Source: Chloroflexota bacterium
Lineage (GTDB): Bacteria > Chloroflexota > Limnocylindria > Limnocylindrales > CSP1-4
Length of the DNA: 16,992 nucleotides
Reading direction: 5' to 3'
Assembly (NCBI GenBank): GCA_021785115.1
Contig: JAJYGO010000095.1
Span: 1 to 16,992 of the forward strand
Within the stretch, counting starts at the first letter, position 1, and each line of letters starts with the position of its first letter. Made by a program: the position numbers and the translations under genes. Below the pieces are notes generated by a model that saw nothing but the letters and a program-made list of their open reading frames with translations, was not told the origin of the DNA and ran no database searches. Shown here piece by piece: positions 1 through 6,820 of this stretch.

Positions 1-794
1 GCCGATGGCGCGAGTACCGAGTGAGAACGACGACGAGCGAGAACGGCCAGTCCGACGGCGGCGATGCCGATCGCGATGCCGATCAGCTGCGCCGTCTTGA
101 GGCCGAGCAGGACGCTCGGCTCGTCGCGCAGGAAGAAGAGCACGAAGCGGATGGAGGCCAGGCCTCCCAGGTACGTGGCGGCCAGGGCGCCGGGCGCCAT
201 GAAGGGGCGGCGCCTGATCGCCCAAAGGGCGACGAACAGGCCGAGCAGCGCGATCGCCTCGTAGGCCTGGGTCGGGTGGAGCGGCGTGTCCAGCGGCGCC
301 ATGGCGGCAGGGTTTCGGTAGACGACAGCCCACGGGACCGTGGTCGGGATGCCAGCGGAGTCGCCGCCGATCAGGCACCCCACGTGGCCGATCGCCTGGC
401 CGATGGCCGCGGCTGGCGCCGCCACGTCGAGCGCTGCCATCCAGCTGACGCCTCGGCGCCGGGCCAGCACGACCAGCGCCAGCGCCCCGGCCACGAGGCC
501 GCCGTAGAACGAGAGGCCGCCGGTCCACACCATGAGCAGGTGGGCCGGGTCAGCGGCGAGATCGGGCAGGCCGTTCTGGAGGACGTAGAGGAGCCGCCCA
601 CCGGCAAGGGCCGCCACCGCGACCCAGATGACGGCGTCGGCCACGATCCCCGCCGGGAGCCTCCGGCGACGGGCCTCGTGGTCGGCGACCGAGTAGGCGA
701 CGAGCATCGCGAGGACGAGGGTCAACCCGTACCAGCGAATGTCCAGCCCTGCGACCCTGAAGGCGACCGGGTCGATGTCGATGACGAAGGGCAT
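1..794 (-). CDS. lgt: Prolipoprotein diacylglyceryl transferase (Lgt) family protein, 3' end cut by window edge
   Basis: Lgt is an inner-membrane enzyme that moves diacylglycerol from phosphatidylglycerol to the lipobox cysteine of prolipoproteins. I translated 264 residues from the ATG at 794; the frame is open to the left edge, so the end is missing. Family landmarks are visible: an N-terminal RWYGL, a GGLSFYGG segment, and HPTQAYE, separated by hydrophobic helices. The usual catalytic-loop motif GRxGNFxxxE reads GHVGCLIGGD here, so the conserved Arg, Asn and Glu are His, Cys and Asp. A Cys-type loop occurs in Lgt-like paralogues, so this may be a specialised copy rather than the housekeeping enzyme. 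The start lies 9 bases after the stop of the upstream cupredoxin gene, which indicates one operon. The family call is firm; the activity is not. Confidence 0.85.
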   Translation of the reverse strand, partial: MPFVIDIDPVAFRVAGLDIRWYGLTLVLAMLVAYSVADHEARRRRLPAGIVADAVIWVAVAALAGGRLLYVLQNGLPDLAADPAHLLMVWTGGLSFYGGLVAGALALVVLARRRGVSWMAALDVAAPAAAIGQAIGHVGCLIGGDSAGIPTTVPWAVVYRNPAAMAPLDTPLHPTQAYEAIALLGLFVALWAIRRRPFMAPGALAATYLGGLASIRFVLFFLRDEPSVLLGLKTAQLIGIAIGIAAVGLAVLARRRSHSVLAPS

Positions 795-803
795 GTACGG
801 GCC

Positions 804-1319
804 TCAGTGGCGGTTGGCGGCGCGGCGCGGGAGCGCCACGATCCGTAGGAGCAGCAGCGCGGCGACGAGGCTCGCAACAGTGACGGCGAGCCAGGTGGCC
901 AGGACCGGGGCGCCCACGACGACGGACGCTCCGAGGAGCGCGACGAGCGCCGAGAGCAGGATCGCCCAGGGCCACGCGCCTCGGCCGCCGCCTCCGTGAG
1001 CGTCGCCGCCTGCCGCGGAGCGCCGGACGATCCGCCCCCGGTAGCGGCCCATGCCGCACGTGAACCGGACTTCGCCCGGACCCGCCGCGGGAAGGTCGAC
1101 GGTGGTCGTGGCGCCCGGCGCCAGGTGGCGGACGAGCCGCGGCTCCGAGAACACCACGCGGTCCGAGCACTCGTGCGTGTCCATGCGGAGGAACAGGAGC
1201 CGGACCGGCACGTCGGCCGCGACCTCGACCACGCTCGGGTGGTACCCGTTCGCGACGAGGATCTCGACGACCTGCGGGTCCGCATCGGGCCCCTTGCGAC
1301 GACTCACCTTCACCGCCAT
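804..1319 (-). CDS. Membrane-anchored cupredoxin-like protein (EfeO/P-type-ATPase-associated cupredoxin type)
   Basis: The protein is 171 residues long. Residues 15-100 match the cupredoxin-like domain often found beside or inside copper P-type ATPases: GYHP near residue 25, FLRMDTHEC (Cys51), and FTCGMG (Cys88) before a final RGRIV strand. The usual second Met after CGMG is Arg here, so one expected ligand may be absent. Two hydrophobic helices follow (about 115-140 and 142-163), which would anchor the domain. I chose the ATG at 1319 because the domain begins there; the longer open frame runs back to 1649 but its extra N-terminus is low-complexity Arg/Gly/Pro sequence overlapping the upstream gene. 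The start overlaps the end of the small membrane gene by 10 bases, and lgt follows after 9 bases. The likely role is copper binding at the membrane (inference). Confidence 0.8.
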   Translation of the reverse strand: MAVKVSRRKGPDADPQVVEILVANGYHPSVVEVAADVPVRLLFLRMDTHECSDRVVFSEPRLVRHLAPGATTTVDLPAAGPGEVRFTCGMGRYRGRIVRRSAAGGDAHGGGGRGAWPWAILLSALVALLGASVVVGAPVLATWLAVTVASLVAALLLLRIVALPRRAANRH

Positions 1320-1504
1320 GCCAGCGCTCCGATCCCGAGGACCGCGATCAGCGCCAGGGCAAGGACCACCAGCCAGGTCGCCGGGTGCGCCATGAGGCCC
1401 ATGAGCGCCCCCGCGCACGACGCCGTCATCCCGCCGCCCGCCACGACAAGGTCGAGCACGACGAGCACGAGGATGGCGATCAGCAGGTAGCCGAGGATGT
1501 CCAT
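1310..1504 (-). CDS. Small two-helix membrane protein, unknown function
   Basis: The protein has 64 residues from the ATG at 1504, or 67 from an in-frame GTG at 1513. Two hydrophobic stretches (about residues 4-24 and 42-60) are separated by a short loop with a single Cys (SCAGALMG). It has no recognisable catalytic or metal motif and I cannot assign a family. Support for it being real comes from the 10-base overlap with the downstream cupredoxin gene, the consistent G/C third positions and the clean membrane topology. No good Shine-Dalgarno sequence is visible for either start. It may help anchor or partner the adjoining cupredoxin, but that rests on position only. Confidence 0.6.
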   Translation of the reverse strand: MDILGYLLIAILVLVVLDLVVAGGGMTASCAGALMGLMAHPATWLVVLALALIAVLGIGALAWR

Positions 1505-1624
1505 TGCCGCCACGATCGTCGAGCCAGATGAACGCCGGATGAGGCGTCGGTAATGCCCGGCTGAGAAGGTTGACGGCCGGTCCCGATCGGACGACTCGCT
1601 CGTGCCTGATCCCGGCGGCCGATT

Positions 1625-2116
1625 TCAGCCGAATCGAGCTCGGCCCCACTCGGCCAGCAACGCGAACACGTGCGACTGGCGCCCCAGATCGCCAAGCTCT
1701 GCCGCGAGCAGGCGGCCACGCCAGGACACGAGCGCGAAGCCGTCCCGCTCGAGCGGCCTCGCGAGGGCTGTGGCGTGATCGATGCCGGCGGCGATCTCCA
1801 GGCGACGAAGCGGGATCATCGCCTCGGCGGCGACGAGTCCGCGTCCGGTGGCGGCGGCGACCTGGCGCGGACCGACGACGCCGACGACCCTGCCCGCGCC
1901 GCCGAGCACGAGGACCGGCGTCTGGCGAGGATCAAGGCCGACCTCGTCAACCGGCTCCGCAGCCGAACAGTATCGGCGGACTGGTATGGCGACGTCGTGC
2001 GCTCGCATTCGAGCGAGGAGTGCCAGGGCTTGACCGTCGAGACCGCGCTGTTCGTCGCCGTGCGCGGCCAGCACGGCCTCCGCGTCTAGCAGGTCCTCGC
2101 GCGCGATGGGCGGCAT
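1625..2116 (-). CDS. CBS-domain-like protein, possibly a detached C-terminal regulatory domain
   Basis: The protein has 163 residues from the ATG at 2116, which sits 4 bases after the stop of the upstream cupredoxin gene. An in-frame GTG at 2143 is also possible but would overlap that gene. The sequence reads like two weak CBS repeats: a hydrophobic-rich strand PVLVLGGAGRVVGVV followed by a helix, then AEAMIPL introducing a second unit with a similar strand-helix pattern. This resembles the paired CBS domains at the C-terminus of site-2-protease-type peptidases in related bacteria, but no protease part is present. CBS pairs usually bind adenosyl ligands and regulate a partner. Third codon positions are strongly G/C, so it is probably translated. 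The assignment is from pattern only. Confidence 0.55.
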   Translation of the reverse strand: MPPIAREDLLDAEAVLAAHGDEQRGLDGQALALLARMRAHDVAIPVRRYCSAAEPVDEVGLDPRQTPVLVLGGAGRVVGVVGPRQVAAATGRGLVAAEAMIPLRRLEIAAGIDHATALARPLERDGFALVSWRGRLLAAELGDLGRQSHVFALLAEWGRARFG

Positions 2117-2120
2117 CTCG

Positions 2121-2522
2121 CTACGGACGCACGAAGACAGCACCCGTCATGCCGGCCGCGGCGTGACCCGGCAGGGTGCAGATGAAGGTGTGCTCGCCCG
2201 GCTGGTCGAAGCGGAGGGTCACCTGCCGTGTCTCGCCGGGCTGCAGGATGGCCTCGACGCCGCCGAGGCCCGGCATGTGCAGGGACGGGAAGTTGAGGTC
2301 GTGGGCCTCGGTGCCGCTGTTGTGGAGCGTGACCGTGAGCGACTGGCCGACCCGGATGTCGATCCGGTTCGGCTCGAACCGGAAGTCCTGGAGCTCGACC
2401 GTGGCAGGCTCGCCAGCACGCCCCGTTGCCGACGCGACAGACACGAAGCCCGCACCCGCAAGAACCACGAGCCCGGCAACGATGAGCCGCCCGCTGAGCG
2501 CTCCGCGACGAACCGTCCGCAT
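2121..2522 (-). CDS. Secreted or membrane-tethered cupredoxin (type I blue copper protein)
   Basis: The protein has 133 residues. Residues 1-35 form an Arg-rich n-region plus a hydrophobic segment, giving a signal peptide or single anchor. The rest is a plastocyanin-like domain with a complete set of type I copper ligands: His74 (EAHDLNFP), Cys115, His120 and Met125, in the C-x4-H-x4-M spacing seen in sulfocyanin-type proteins. It should carry electrons or bind copper outside the membrane. I chose the ATG at 2522 because the signal peptide starts there; the longer frame runs back to 2912 through the divergent promoter region and into the doxX gene. It heads the minus-strand operon that continues into the CBS-like gene. 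A near-perfect dyad lies directly before the ATG. Confidence 0.85.
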   Translation of the reverse strand: MRTVRRGALSGRLIVAGLVVLAGAGFVSVASATGRAGEPATVELQDFRFEPNRIDIRVGQSLTVTLHNSGTEAHDLNFPSLHMPGLGGVEAILQPGETRQVTLRFDQPGEHTFICTLPGHAAAGMTGAVFVRP

Positions 2523-2525
2523 GGG

Positions 2526-2538
2526 ACCGAGTCTCGGT
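2526..2538. promoter_or_regulatory. Inverted repeat directly upstream of the cupredoxin start
   Basis: ACCGAG and CTCGGT flank a single central base, and the arms extend to about 9 bases if one G-T pair is allowed. The dyad ends 4 bases before the ATG codon at 2520-2522, where a ribosome binding site would normally lie. It could be an operator or an RNA structure covering the start; which of the two cannot be told from sequence. Confidence 0.35.
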
Positions 2539-2699
2539 TCCCGGATGAGTCCTGCGTGAGATCGGCCTGAAGGCGTGCTGTGAACCTGTCCGGGAGGTCG
2601 GTTCTGCGCCTCTTCTAAGCGGTAACTCACCCTGCCTTCATCGGCTCGGCCCACAACTGTGCCCAGCGCGGTCGCGGTGCGCCGCGCGGCACGTGGCAC

Positions 2700-2707
2700 G
2701 GAGGTGA
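2700..2707 (+). promoter_or_regulatory. Ribosome binding site of the DoxX-family gene
   Basis: GGAGGTGA is a strong Shine-Dalgarno match. It lies 4 bases before the GTG at 2712 and decides that start over the in-frame ATG two codons later. Confidence 0.75.
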
Positions 2708-2711
2708 CATC

Positions 2712-3251
2712 GTGGATATGATCGGCAGACGGCGGGCGCGCGCGCTCGCGGTCCTCCGAATCGCAGTCGGGGCCGGGTTCCTCTACGCGGGACTCGAGAA
2801 GGTCCTCGACTTCGCTGGAACCGGCAAGCCCTGGTCTGCAGCCGGCTTCCTCAAGTTCGGTACGGCAGGCACCATCCCCAACATGAACGGCCTCCCGGAT
2901 CCGATGAGCCACAACCCGATCCAGGGCTTCTGGGGCGGCCTCGCGGCGGACCCGGGGATCATGGGCGTCATCAACGTCCTCGTCGTCTTCGGCGAGGTGG
3001 CCATCGGCGTCGCCCTCATCCTCGGCCTCGCCACCCGCCTGGCCGGCACGCTCGGCGCTGTCATGACGTTCCTCTTCTGGCTCGCGGCCTGGGACTTCCA
3101 GTTCGGCCCGGTGAATCAGCAGTTCGTGTACATGCTCCTGTCGGCGACGGTGGCCTACGCTTCCGCTGGCAAGACCCTCGGTCTCGACGAGCGACTCGAG
3201 CGCTCAAGGATCGCGCAGCGCTTCGCCCCGTTGCGGCTCACGCTGGGATAG
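2712..3251 (+). CDS. DoxX/DoxD-family integral membrane protein
   Basis: The protein has 179 residues and starts at GTG behind a strong ribosome binding site. DoxX-family landmarks are present: R-IAVGAGFLYAGLEKV in the first helix, then a GFLKFG segment, a GEVAIGVALILGLATRLAG helix, and two more helices (VMTFLFWLAAWDF and FVYMLLSATVAYA). Four transmembrane helices are expected. Family members include the small subunit of thiosulfate:quinone oxidoreductase and poorly defined membrane redox or stress proteins. It is divergent from the cupredoxin gene, sharing about 190 bases of promoter region, and is followed by the lipoprotein gene after 146 bases containing a strong hairpin. The substrate is unknown. 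Confidence 0.8.
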   Translation: MDMIGRRRARALAVLRIAVGAGFLYAGLEKVLDFAGTGKPWSAAGFLKFGTAGTIPNMNGLPDPMSHNPIQGFWGGLAADPGIMGVINVLVVFGEVAIGVALILGLATRLAGTLGAVMTFLFWLAAWDFQFGPVNQQFVYMLLSATVAYASAGKTLGLDERLERSRIAQRFAPLRLTLG

Positions 3252-3303
3252 CCGCGCGACCCCCGCAACGCAACTTCGAGGCGGCGACTACGGCGATGGA
3301 TGG

Positions 3304-3340
3304 CGGAGCATGACGGCACCACCCCGTGCGTCATGCTCCG
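3304..3340 (+). terminator. Strong stem-loop between the DoxX-family and lipoprotein genes (terminator or operator)
   Basis: CGGAGCATGACG (3304-3315) is exactly repeated in reverse complement at 3329-3340, a perfect 12-base stem. Inside it, CAC and GTG add three more pairs after a bulged G. No T-run follows, so a classical intrinsic terminator is not certain. It could equally be a protein-binding dyad in front of the lipoprotein gene, whose start is 58 bases downstream. Confidence 0.5.
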
Positions 3341-3397
3341 ACCACTTCTCACGCGGCGCTCACCCGGCTCTCAGTCGCCGCAGCCACGCTCGGCGAC

Positions 3398-3889
3398 ATG
3401 AAGACACGGCTCGCCACTCTGCTCCTGCTGTCCGCCTCGGCCGTCACGGCCTGCTCCTCGGCAGGCGCCGCCTCGACACCAGGCGCCACGCCGACGTCGT
3501 CCGGCGGGACGACTCCAGGCGCGACATCGGCGGGCGGCGCGGCTGTCGCCGTAGGCGCAGCCCAGCAGGTCAGCGACGCGAACGGGGTGACGGTCATCGC
3601 CACCTGGGGCGGTTCGGCCACCGCCGTCGTCTTCGAGATTGAGATGGACACGCACTCGGGCTCCTTGGACAGCATCGATCTGGCCGGGGCAGTGCTCCGC
3701 AGCGACCGCGGACAGCAACTCTCCGGGGCGTCGTGGGCTGCCCCGGCGGGCGGCCACCACCGCTCAGGCAAGCTGACCTTCGCAGGGGACGCCACCTCGG
3801 TCCTCCAGGGCGCTTCGTGGGTCGAGCTCGTGCTGCCCAATGTGGGAGGCGTTCCCGAGCGTGTCCTGCGCTGGGAGCTTCGAGCGTGA
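3398..3889 (+). CDS. Lipoprotein with a conserved uncharacterised beta-rich domain
   Basis: The protein has 163 residues. A lipoprotein signal peptide ends in the lipobox VTAC with Cys19, followed by a Ser/Thr/Gly/Ala linker to about residue 57. The folded part (about 60-163) contains FEIEMDTHSG, a LRSDRGQ turn, GGHHRSGKL (His120, His121) and VGGVPERVLRWEL. I recognise this pattern as a recurring uncharacterised domain in small secreted proteins, but I cannot name a function. The paired histidines and the His in MDTHSG suggest a metal site (inference). I chose the ATG at 3398 because it gives the signal peptide directly. Its TGA overlaps the GTG of the next gene by 3 bases, so translation is probably coupled. 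An Lgt-family gene is encoded in the same window. Confidence 0.8.
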   Translation: MKTRLATLLLLSASAVTACSSAGAASTPGATPTSSGGTTPGATSAGGAAVAVGAAQQVSDANGVTVIATWGGSATAVVFEIEMDTHSGSLDSIDLAGAVLRSDRGQQLSGASWAAPAGGHHRSGKLTFAGDATSVLQGASWVELVLPNVGGVPERVLRWELRA

Positions 3890-4377
3890 CGGCAATCGCG
3901 CCGGGATTCCGGCAGCCCGGCCTTGTCGGATGGCGGTCGGCCGCGGCCGGGGCCGTTGGCGGCATCGCGCTACTGGGGTGGTACCTCGGCATCATCATGC
4001 TGGCCCAGGGCCCGTCCCACGCCCTGGAGCAGTTCGCTGCCGACGCGCCCTTCGTGCTGGCCGTGATCCTCGGCTTCGGAACCCAGATCGCGCTCTTCCT
4101 GGAGCTCCGCCGGACCACCTCGCGCCACCGGCGCGGAGCCGCCATGACCGCCGCGAGCACGGGCACCAGCACAGCGGCCATGCTCGCCTGCTGCGCCCAC
4201 CACGTGGCCGACATCCTCCCCCTGATCGGCGTGTCGGCGGCGGCGGTCTTCCTCGACACCTACAAGCTGCCACTGCTCGTCCTGGGGCTCGCGATGAACG
4301 CCCTTGGCGTGGCCGTCCTGTTGCGCGAGCTCCGCAGGGCCCGCGCCGCCTTGGCGATCGCCGTCCGGGTGGCGTAG
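3886..4377 (+). CDS. Four-helix membrane protein with a CCxHH motif, unknown function
   Basis: The protein has 163 residues from the GTG at 3886, which overlaps the lipoprotein stop (GTGA). Four hydrophobic segments are visible at about 14-40, 53-74, 96-124 and 127-147. The third carries Cys102-Cys103-Ala-His105-His106 followed by VADILPLIGVSAAAVFL, a thiol/imidazole cluster in or next to the membrane that looks well suited to binding a soft metal ion. I cannot assign a named family. The translational coupling with the lipoprotein and the shared strand with the DoxX-family gene suggest that the three act together at the membrane. Copper or mercury binding is inference from the motif and the neighbourhood. 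Confidence 0.75.
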   Translation: MTAIAPGFRQPGLVGWRSAAAGAVGGIALLGWYLGIIMLAQGPSHALEQFAADAPFVLAVILGFGTQIALFLELRRTTSRHRRGAAMTAASTGTSTAAMLACCAHHVADILPLIGVSAAAVFLDTYKLPLLVLGLAMNALGVAVLLRELRRARAALAIAVRVA

Positions 4378-4680
4378 CCCACCATCGGCGACCTACGACA
4401 CGCCGGCCATGGCCCGGCGGCGGCGGGACGAGGTCGCCGGTCCGCCAGCGGGCGACGTCGTAGGCGTGGTACTCGCTTCCCGGCGCAGGGAAGAACCAAG
4501 CGGGCCCGGCAACGATGCCCGGCACGCCCATGCCGCCCCGGCAGCCCCAGACGACCGACCCGACGGTTGCGCCCGCGCACCAGAACCTGAGCACGGCGAG
4601 CACTGCTCACAGCCGGGCGCGCTCGACGAGGCGATGCAGCTGGATCCCGATCGGGCGACCACTAGCAGTCGTTCGGGGGG
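4378..4680 (-). other. Gap between converging operons, with a possible coding remnant
   Basis: No complete gene is supported here. On the minus strand, a frame opening at GTG 4603 reads like protein for about 70 codons, with mostly G/C third positions, a hydrophobic start (VLAVLRFWCAGATVGS) and then YHAYDVARW. It has no stop before running antisense into the plus-strand gene that ends at 4377, and no ribosome binding site, so it may be a decayed or frameshifted small gene following the ArsR gene. Near 4401-4419 there is an imperfect palindrome around CCATGG that could end transcription from either side. Neither element is firm. Confidence 0.25.
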
Positions 4681-5079
4681 TCAGCCTTGTGGGCGATCAT
4701 CGGACGACCGCCCGCCGCCGCCCTCGGTCGCGAGGACGAGGCACGACGTGAGGCGTGTCGCGTTGTCCCGCACGATCGCTTCACCGAGGCTCAGGATCTC
4801 GCGGACTCGCTCGTCGACGAGTCGGTAGCGGTTGTAGCGGCCCTCTGCGCGCGCTTCCACGTACCCGCACCAGCGCAGGCACGACAGGTGGCTGGAGACG
4901 CGCCCCTGCGCGAGGCCCAGGCGATCGACGATCTCGGTGACCGTCAGCGGCCGCACGGCCAGGAGCTCGAGGATCCTCACCCGAGTCGGATCGGACAGCC
5001 CCTGGAAGAAGCTGCCGAGGACCTCCGGTCGGGCCAGTGCGTCCGCCCGTTCGGCCGCCGCGGGCAGGTTGCTCGTCAT
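4681..5079 (-). CDS. ArsR/SmtB-family metal-sensing repressor, CmtR-like
   Basis: The protein has 132 residues. An ArsR winged helix-turn-helix runs from about 22 to 90: GLSDPTRVRILELL, then the recognition helix RVSSHLSCLRWCGYV and the wing EARAEGRYNRYRL. Cys67 and Cys71 sit exactly where the Mycobacterium tuberculosis Cd/Pb sensor CmtR has its Cys57 and Cys61 (HLSCLRGCG). Cys113 lies 42 residues later, matching CmtR Cys102 almost exactly in spacing. This predicts a three-thiolate site for Cd, Pb or Hg. The gene follows merA after 34 bases and has a clear GGGAGG ribosome binding site (5089-5094), so it is probably the last gene of the operon it controls. The metal is inferred from MerA in the same operon. 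Confidence 0.85.
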   Translation of the reverse strand: MTSNLPAAAERADALARPEVLGSFFQGLSDPTRVRILELLAVRPLTVTEIVDRLGLAQGRVSSHLSCLRWCGYVEARAEGRYNRYRLVDERVREILSLGEAIVRDNATRLTSCLVLATEGGGGRSSDDRPQG

Positions 5080-5088
5080 CGGATAGAA

Positions 5089-5094
5089 CCTCCC
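5089..5094 (-). promoter_or_regulatory. Ribosome binding site of the ArsR-family gene
   Basis: GGGAGG on the minus strand lies 9 bases before the ATG at 5079 and supports that start. Confidence 0.65.
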
Positions 5095-5113
5095 GAGGTG
5101 CCGTGGCTGGCGA

Positions 5114-6541
5114 TCATTCCGCGCAGCACGACAGCTTGGTCACGTCCCGGCTGAACGCCTGGGCGCCGATCTTGAGCGCCTCGCTCATCGTCGGGTAGAC
5201 GTGGATCAGGTCGATGAAGTCTGGCAGTCCAGCCTTGAAGTGCATGGCCATCGCCGCCTCGTGGATGATCTCCGGGGCCGACTCGCCGATGACGTGGACC
5301 CCGAGGACCCGCTCGTCGACAGTGGACACGATGAACTTCACGAGGCCTGTCGGCTTGTGGACCGCCCCGGCCCGCGGGACGTACATGAGTGGGGTCGTGG
5401 CGGCGACCGCGGGGTAGTGGCGAGCTCTGACCTCGGCCTCGGTCTCGCCGACGACCGCGATCGGCGGGTCGGTGAAGATCGCCCGCGGGATCACCGTGCC
5501 GTCGAAGGCCTTGCCGGCGTCGGCGAACGCATTGTCGGCGACGATCCGGCCTTGGCGCGCGCCGACCGGTGTGGCCGTCTGCGAGCGGTGCTGGCGGCCG
5601 ATGACGTCGCCGGCTGCCCAGACGTGCGGCAGGCTGGTGCGCAGCTGCGCGTTCACGGTGACGAACCCGTCCGCGTCGACGGCGACCCCCGCCCGCTCGA
5701 GCCCGAGGGTGTCCGTGTTCGGCGTCCGGCCGGTCGCCACGAGGAGCCGCTCGGCGCTAACGACGCGCCGCGCCCCGGCTTGCTCGATCGCGACCTCCAC
5801 ACCGCTCGCGTCCCCGCGCACGTGGTCCACCCGCGAGCCGGCCAGGACCTCGATGCCCTCGTCGGTGAACACCTCGGCGAGCGTGCGCCCCAGGTCGGGC
5901 TCGTACCCCGAGAGGAGCCCGGACCGGGCCACGATCGTGACCCGGCTGCCCAGGCGGCTGAACATCTGGGCGAGCTCGACCGCGATGTACCCGCCGCCGA
6001 GGACGGCGAGGGACGCGGGCAGCTCGGTCAACCGGCCCGCCTCATCGGCGTCGAGCAGGTCGCTGGTGAGATAGGGGATGTCAGCGAGGCCCGGGATCGC
6101 CGGGATCGTCGGGCGGCTGCCGGTGGCCACCAGGATCCGGTCGCCGGTCACCATGCGGTCGCCGACCCTGACCGTGTGCGGATCGACGAACGTCGCGTCG
6201 CCCTCGAGCAGCTCGAGGTCGGCGAGGCCGTCGGCGACGCTGGCGTACTTCTTGGCCCGATACTCCCGGACGACGTCGTCCTTCTGGGCGATCAGGGCTG
6301 CGAATTCGACGCCGACGGTGCCCGCGATCAGCCCGTCGTACCGCGGGTGCGCCGCCTCGCGGACGATCCGCGCCGCCTCGATCAGGTTCTTCGACGGAAG
6401 GCATCCCCGGTTGGCGCACGTGCCGCCGAGCGTCCGGCGCTCGGCCATCGCCACGCGGGCCCCGAGATCGGCCGCCCGGATCGCGGCTGCGAAGGCCGTC
6501 GACCCCGAGCCCAGGATCAGGAAGTCGACGTGGTCACTCAC
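5114..6541 (-). CDS. merA: Mercuric reductase MerA, short form without its own HMA domain
   Basis: The protein has 475 residues, the size of the MerA catalytic core. MerA is a cytoplasmic FAD enzyme that uses NADPH to reduce Hg(II) to volatile Hg(0). The N-terminus carries the FAD fold (GSGSTAFAA) and the redox-active disulfide [13 protein letters not shown] (Cys42, Cys47). A second nucleotide-binding fold follows ([12 protein letters not shown], about 185), then the FAD motif AAGDVIG. The C-terminal interface domain has [11 protein letters not shown] with the Tyr of the mercury-binding pathway, and the chain ends in LSCCAE. This vicinal Cys472-Cys473 pair separates MerA from other dihydrolipoamide dehydrogenase relatives. 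The start is GTG, overlapping the HMA gene stop by 8 bases. The usual N-terminal NmerA domain is supplied as the separate upstream gene. No MerT, MerC or MerB is present in the window. Confidence 0.93.
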   Translation of the reverse strand: MSDHVDFLILGSGSTAFAAAIRAADLGARVAMAERRTLGGTCANRGCLPSKNLIEAARIVREAAHPRYDGLIAGTVGVEFAALIAQKDDVVREYRAKKYASVADGLADLELLEGDATFVDPHTVRVGDRMVTGDRILVATGSRPTIPAIPGLADIPYLTSDLLDADEAGRLTELPASLAVLGGGYIAVELAQMFSRLGSRVTIVARSGLLSGYEPDLGRTLAEVFTDEGIEVLAGSRVDHVRGDASGVEVAIEQAGARRVVSAERLLVATGRTPNTDTLGLERAGVAVDADGFVTVNAQLRTSLPHVWAAGDVIGRQHRSQTATPVGARQGRIVADNAFADAGKAFDGTVIPRAIFTDPPIAVVGETEAEVRARHYPAVAATTPLMYVPRAGAVHKPTGLVKFIVSTVDERVLGVHVIGESAPEIIHEAAMAMHFKAGLPDFIDLIHVYPTMSEALKIGAQAFSRDVTKLSCCAE

Positions 6542-6782
6542 CTGACGCCGCCCGACGCCGGCGCTCGAAGGCGTTGTACTGGCCGGTGGCGCGCACGGCA
6601 GCGGCCAGCGCGGACGCCCCGACGTCCGGCCGCGCGGTCACGACGGCGCTCCGCGTGGCGAGGTCCACAGCCGCCGACTCCACCCCCGGGACCGACTCGA
6701 GCGCCTCGGTGACGTGGACGACGCAGTCGTCGCAGGTCATCCCGCCGACGCCGAGGTCGATGTAGACGATGGGTTCCGTCAT
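6534..6782 (-). CDS. Free-standing heavy-metal-associated (HMA) protein, NmerA/MerP-like
   Basis: The protein has 82 residues. It is one HMA fold (about residues 5-72) with the metal-binding loop GGMTCDDC (Cys17, Cys20) followed by the amphipathic helix [14 protein letters not shown]. The VHV-ALE-VPGV pattern is close to that of the N-terminal domain of classical MerA. No signal peptide is present, so it should act in the cytoplasm and hand Hg(II), or another soft ion, to MerA. Its stop overlaps the merA start, so the two are translationally coupled; in effect this is a MerA split into carrier and catalytic chains. The ATG at 6782 is well supported by the AAGGAGG site 8 bases upstream. Confidence 0.88.
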   Translation of the reverse strand: MTEPIVYIDLGVGGMTCDDCVVHVTEALESVPGVESAAVDLATRSAVVTARPDVGASALAAAVRATGQYNAFERRRRAASGE

Positions 6783-6790
6783 GAGACGAG

Positions 6791-6797
6791 CCTCCTT
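6791..6797 (-). promoter_or_regulatory. Ribosome binding site of the HMA gene
   Basis: AAGGAGG on the minus strand, 8 bases before the ATG at 6782, is one of the best Shine-Dalgarno matches in the window. It marks the first gene of the mercury operon. Confidence 0.75.
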
Positions 6798-6820
6798 ACC
6801 AATGCTTTTGTCGTAGATAC

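Noticed and set aside
61..90. A short tandem repeat of gcgatgccgatc-like units
   Set aside because: It encodes an alternating Ile-Gly-Ile-Ala helix in the Lgt-family protein, so it is explained by coding.
1530..1548. A small hairpin reminiscent of REP elements
   Set aside because: It has only a 5-base stem, one copy in the window, and no partner element.
2029..2035. A single CTTGACC inside the CBS-like gene
   Set aside because: It is a lone unit with no second or third copy at 11-base spacing.
5201..6712. A 503-codon open frame on the plus strand
   Set aside because: It is antisense to merA and the HMA gene. Its translation is Arg/Asp/Gly-rich low-complexity sequence, typical of a shadow frame in high-GC DNA.
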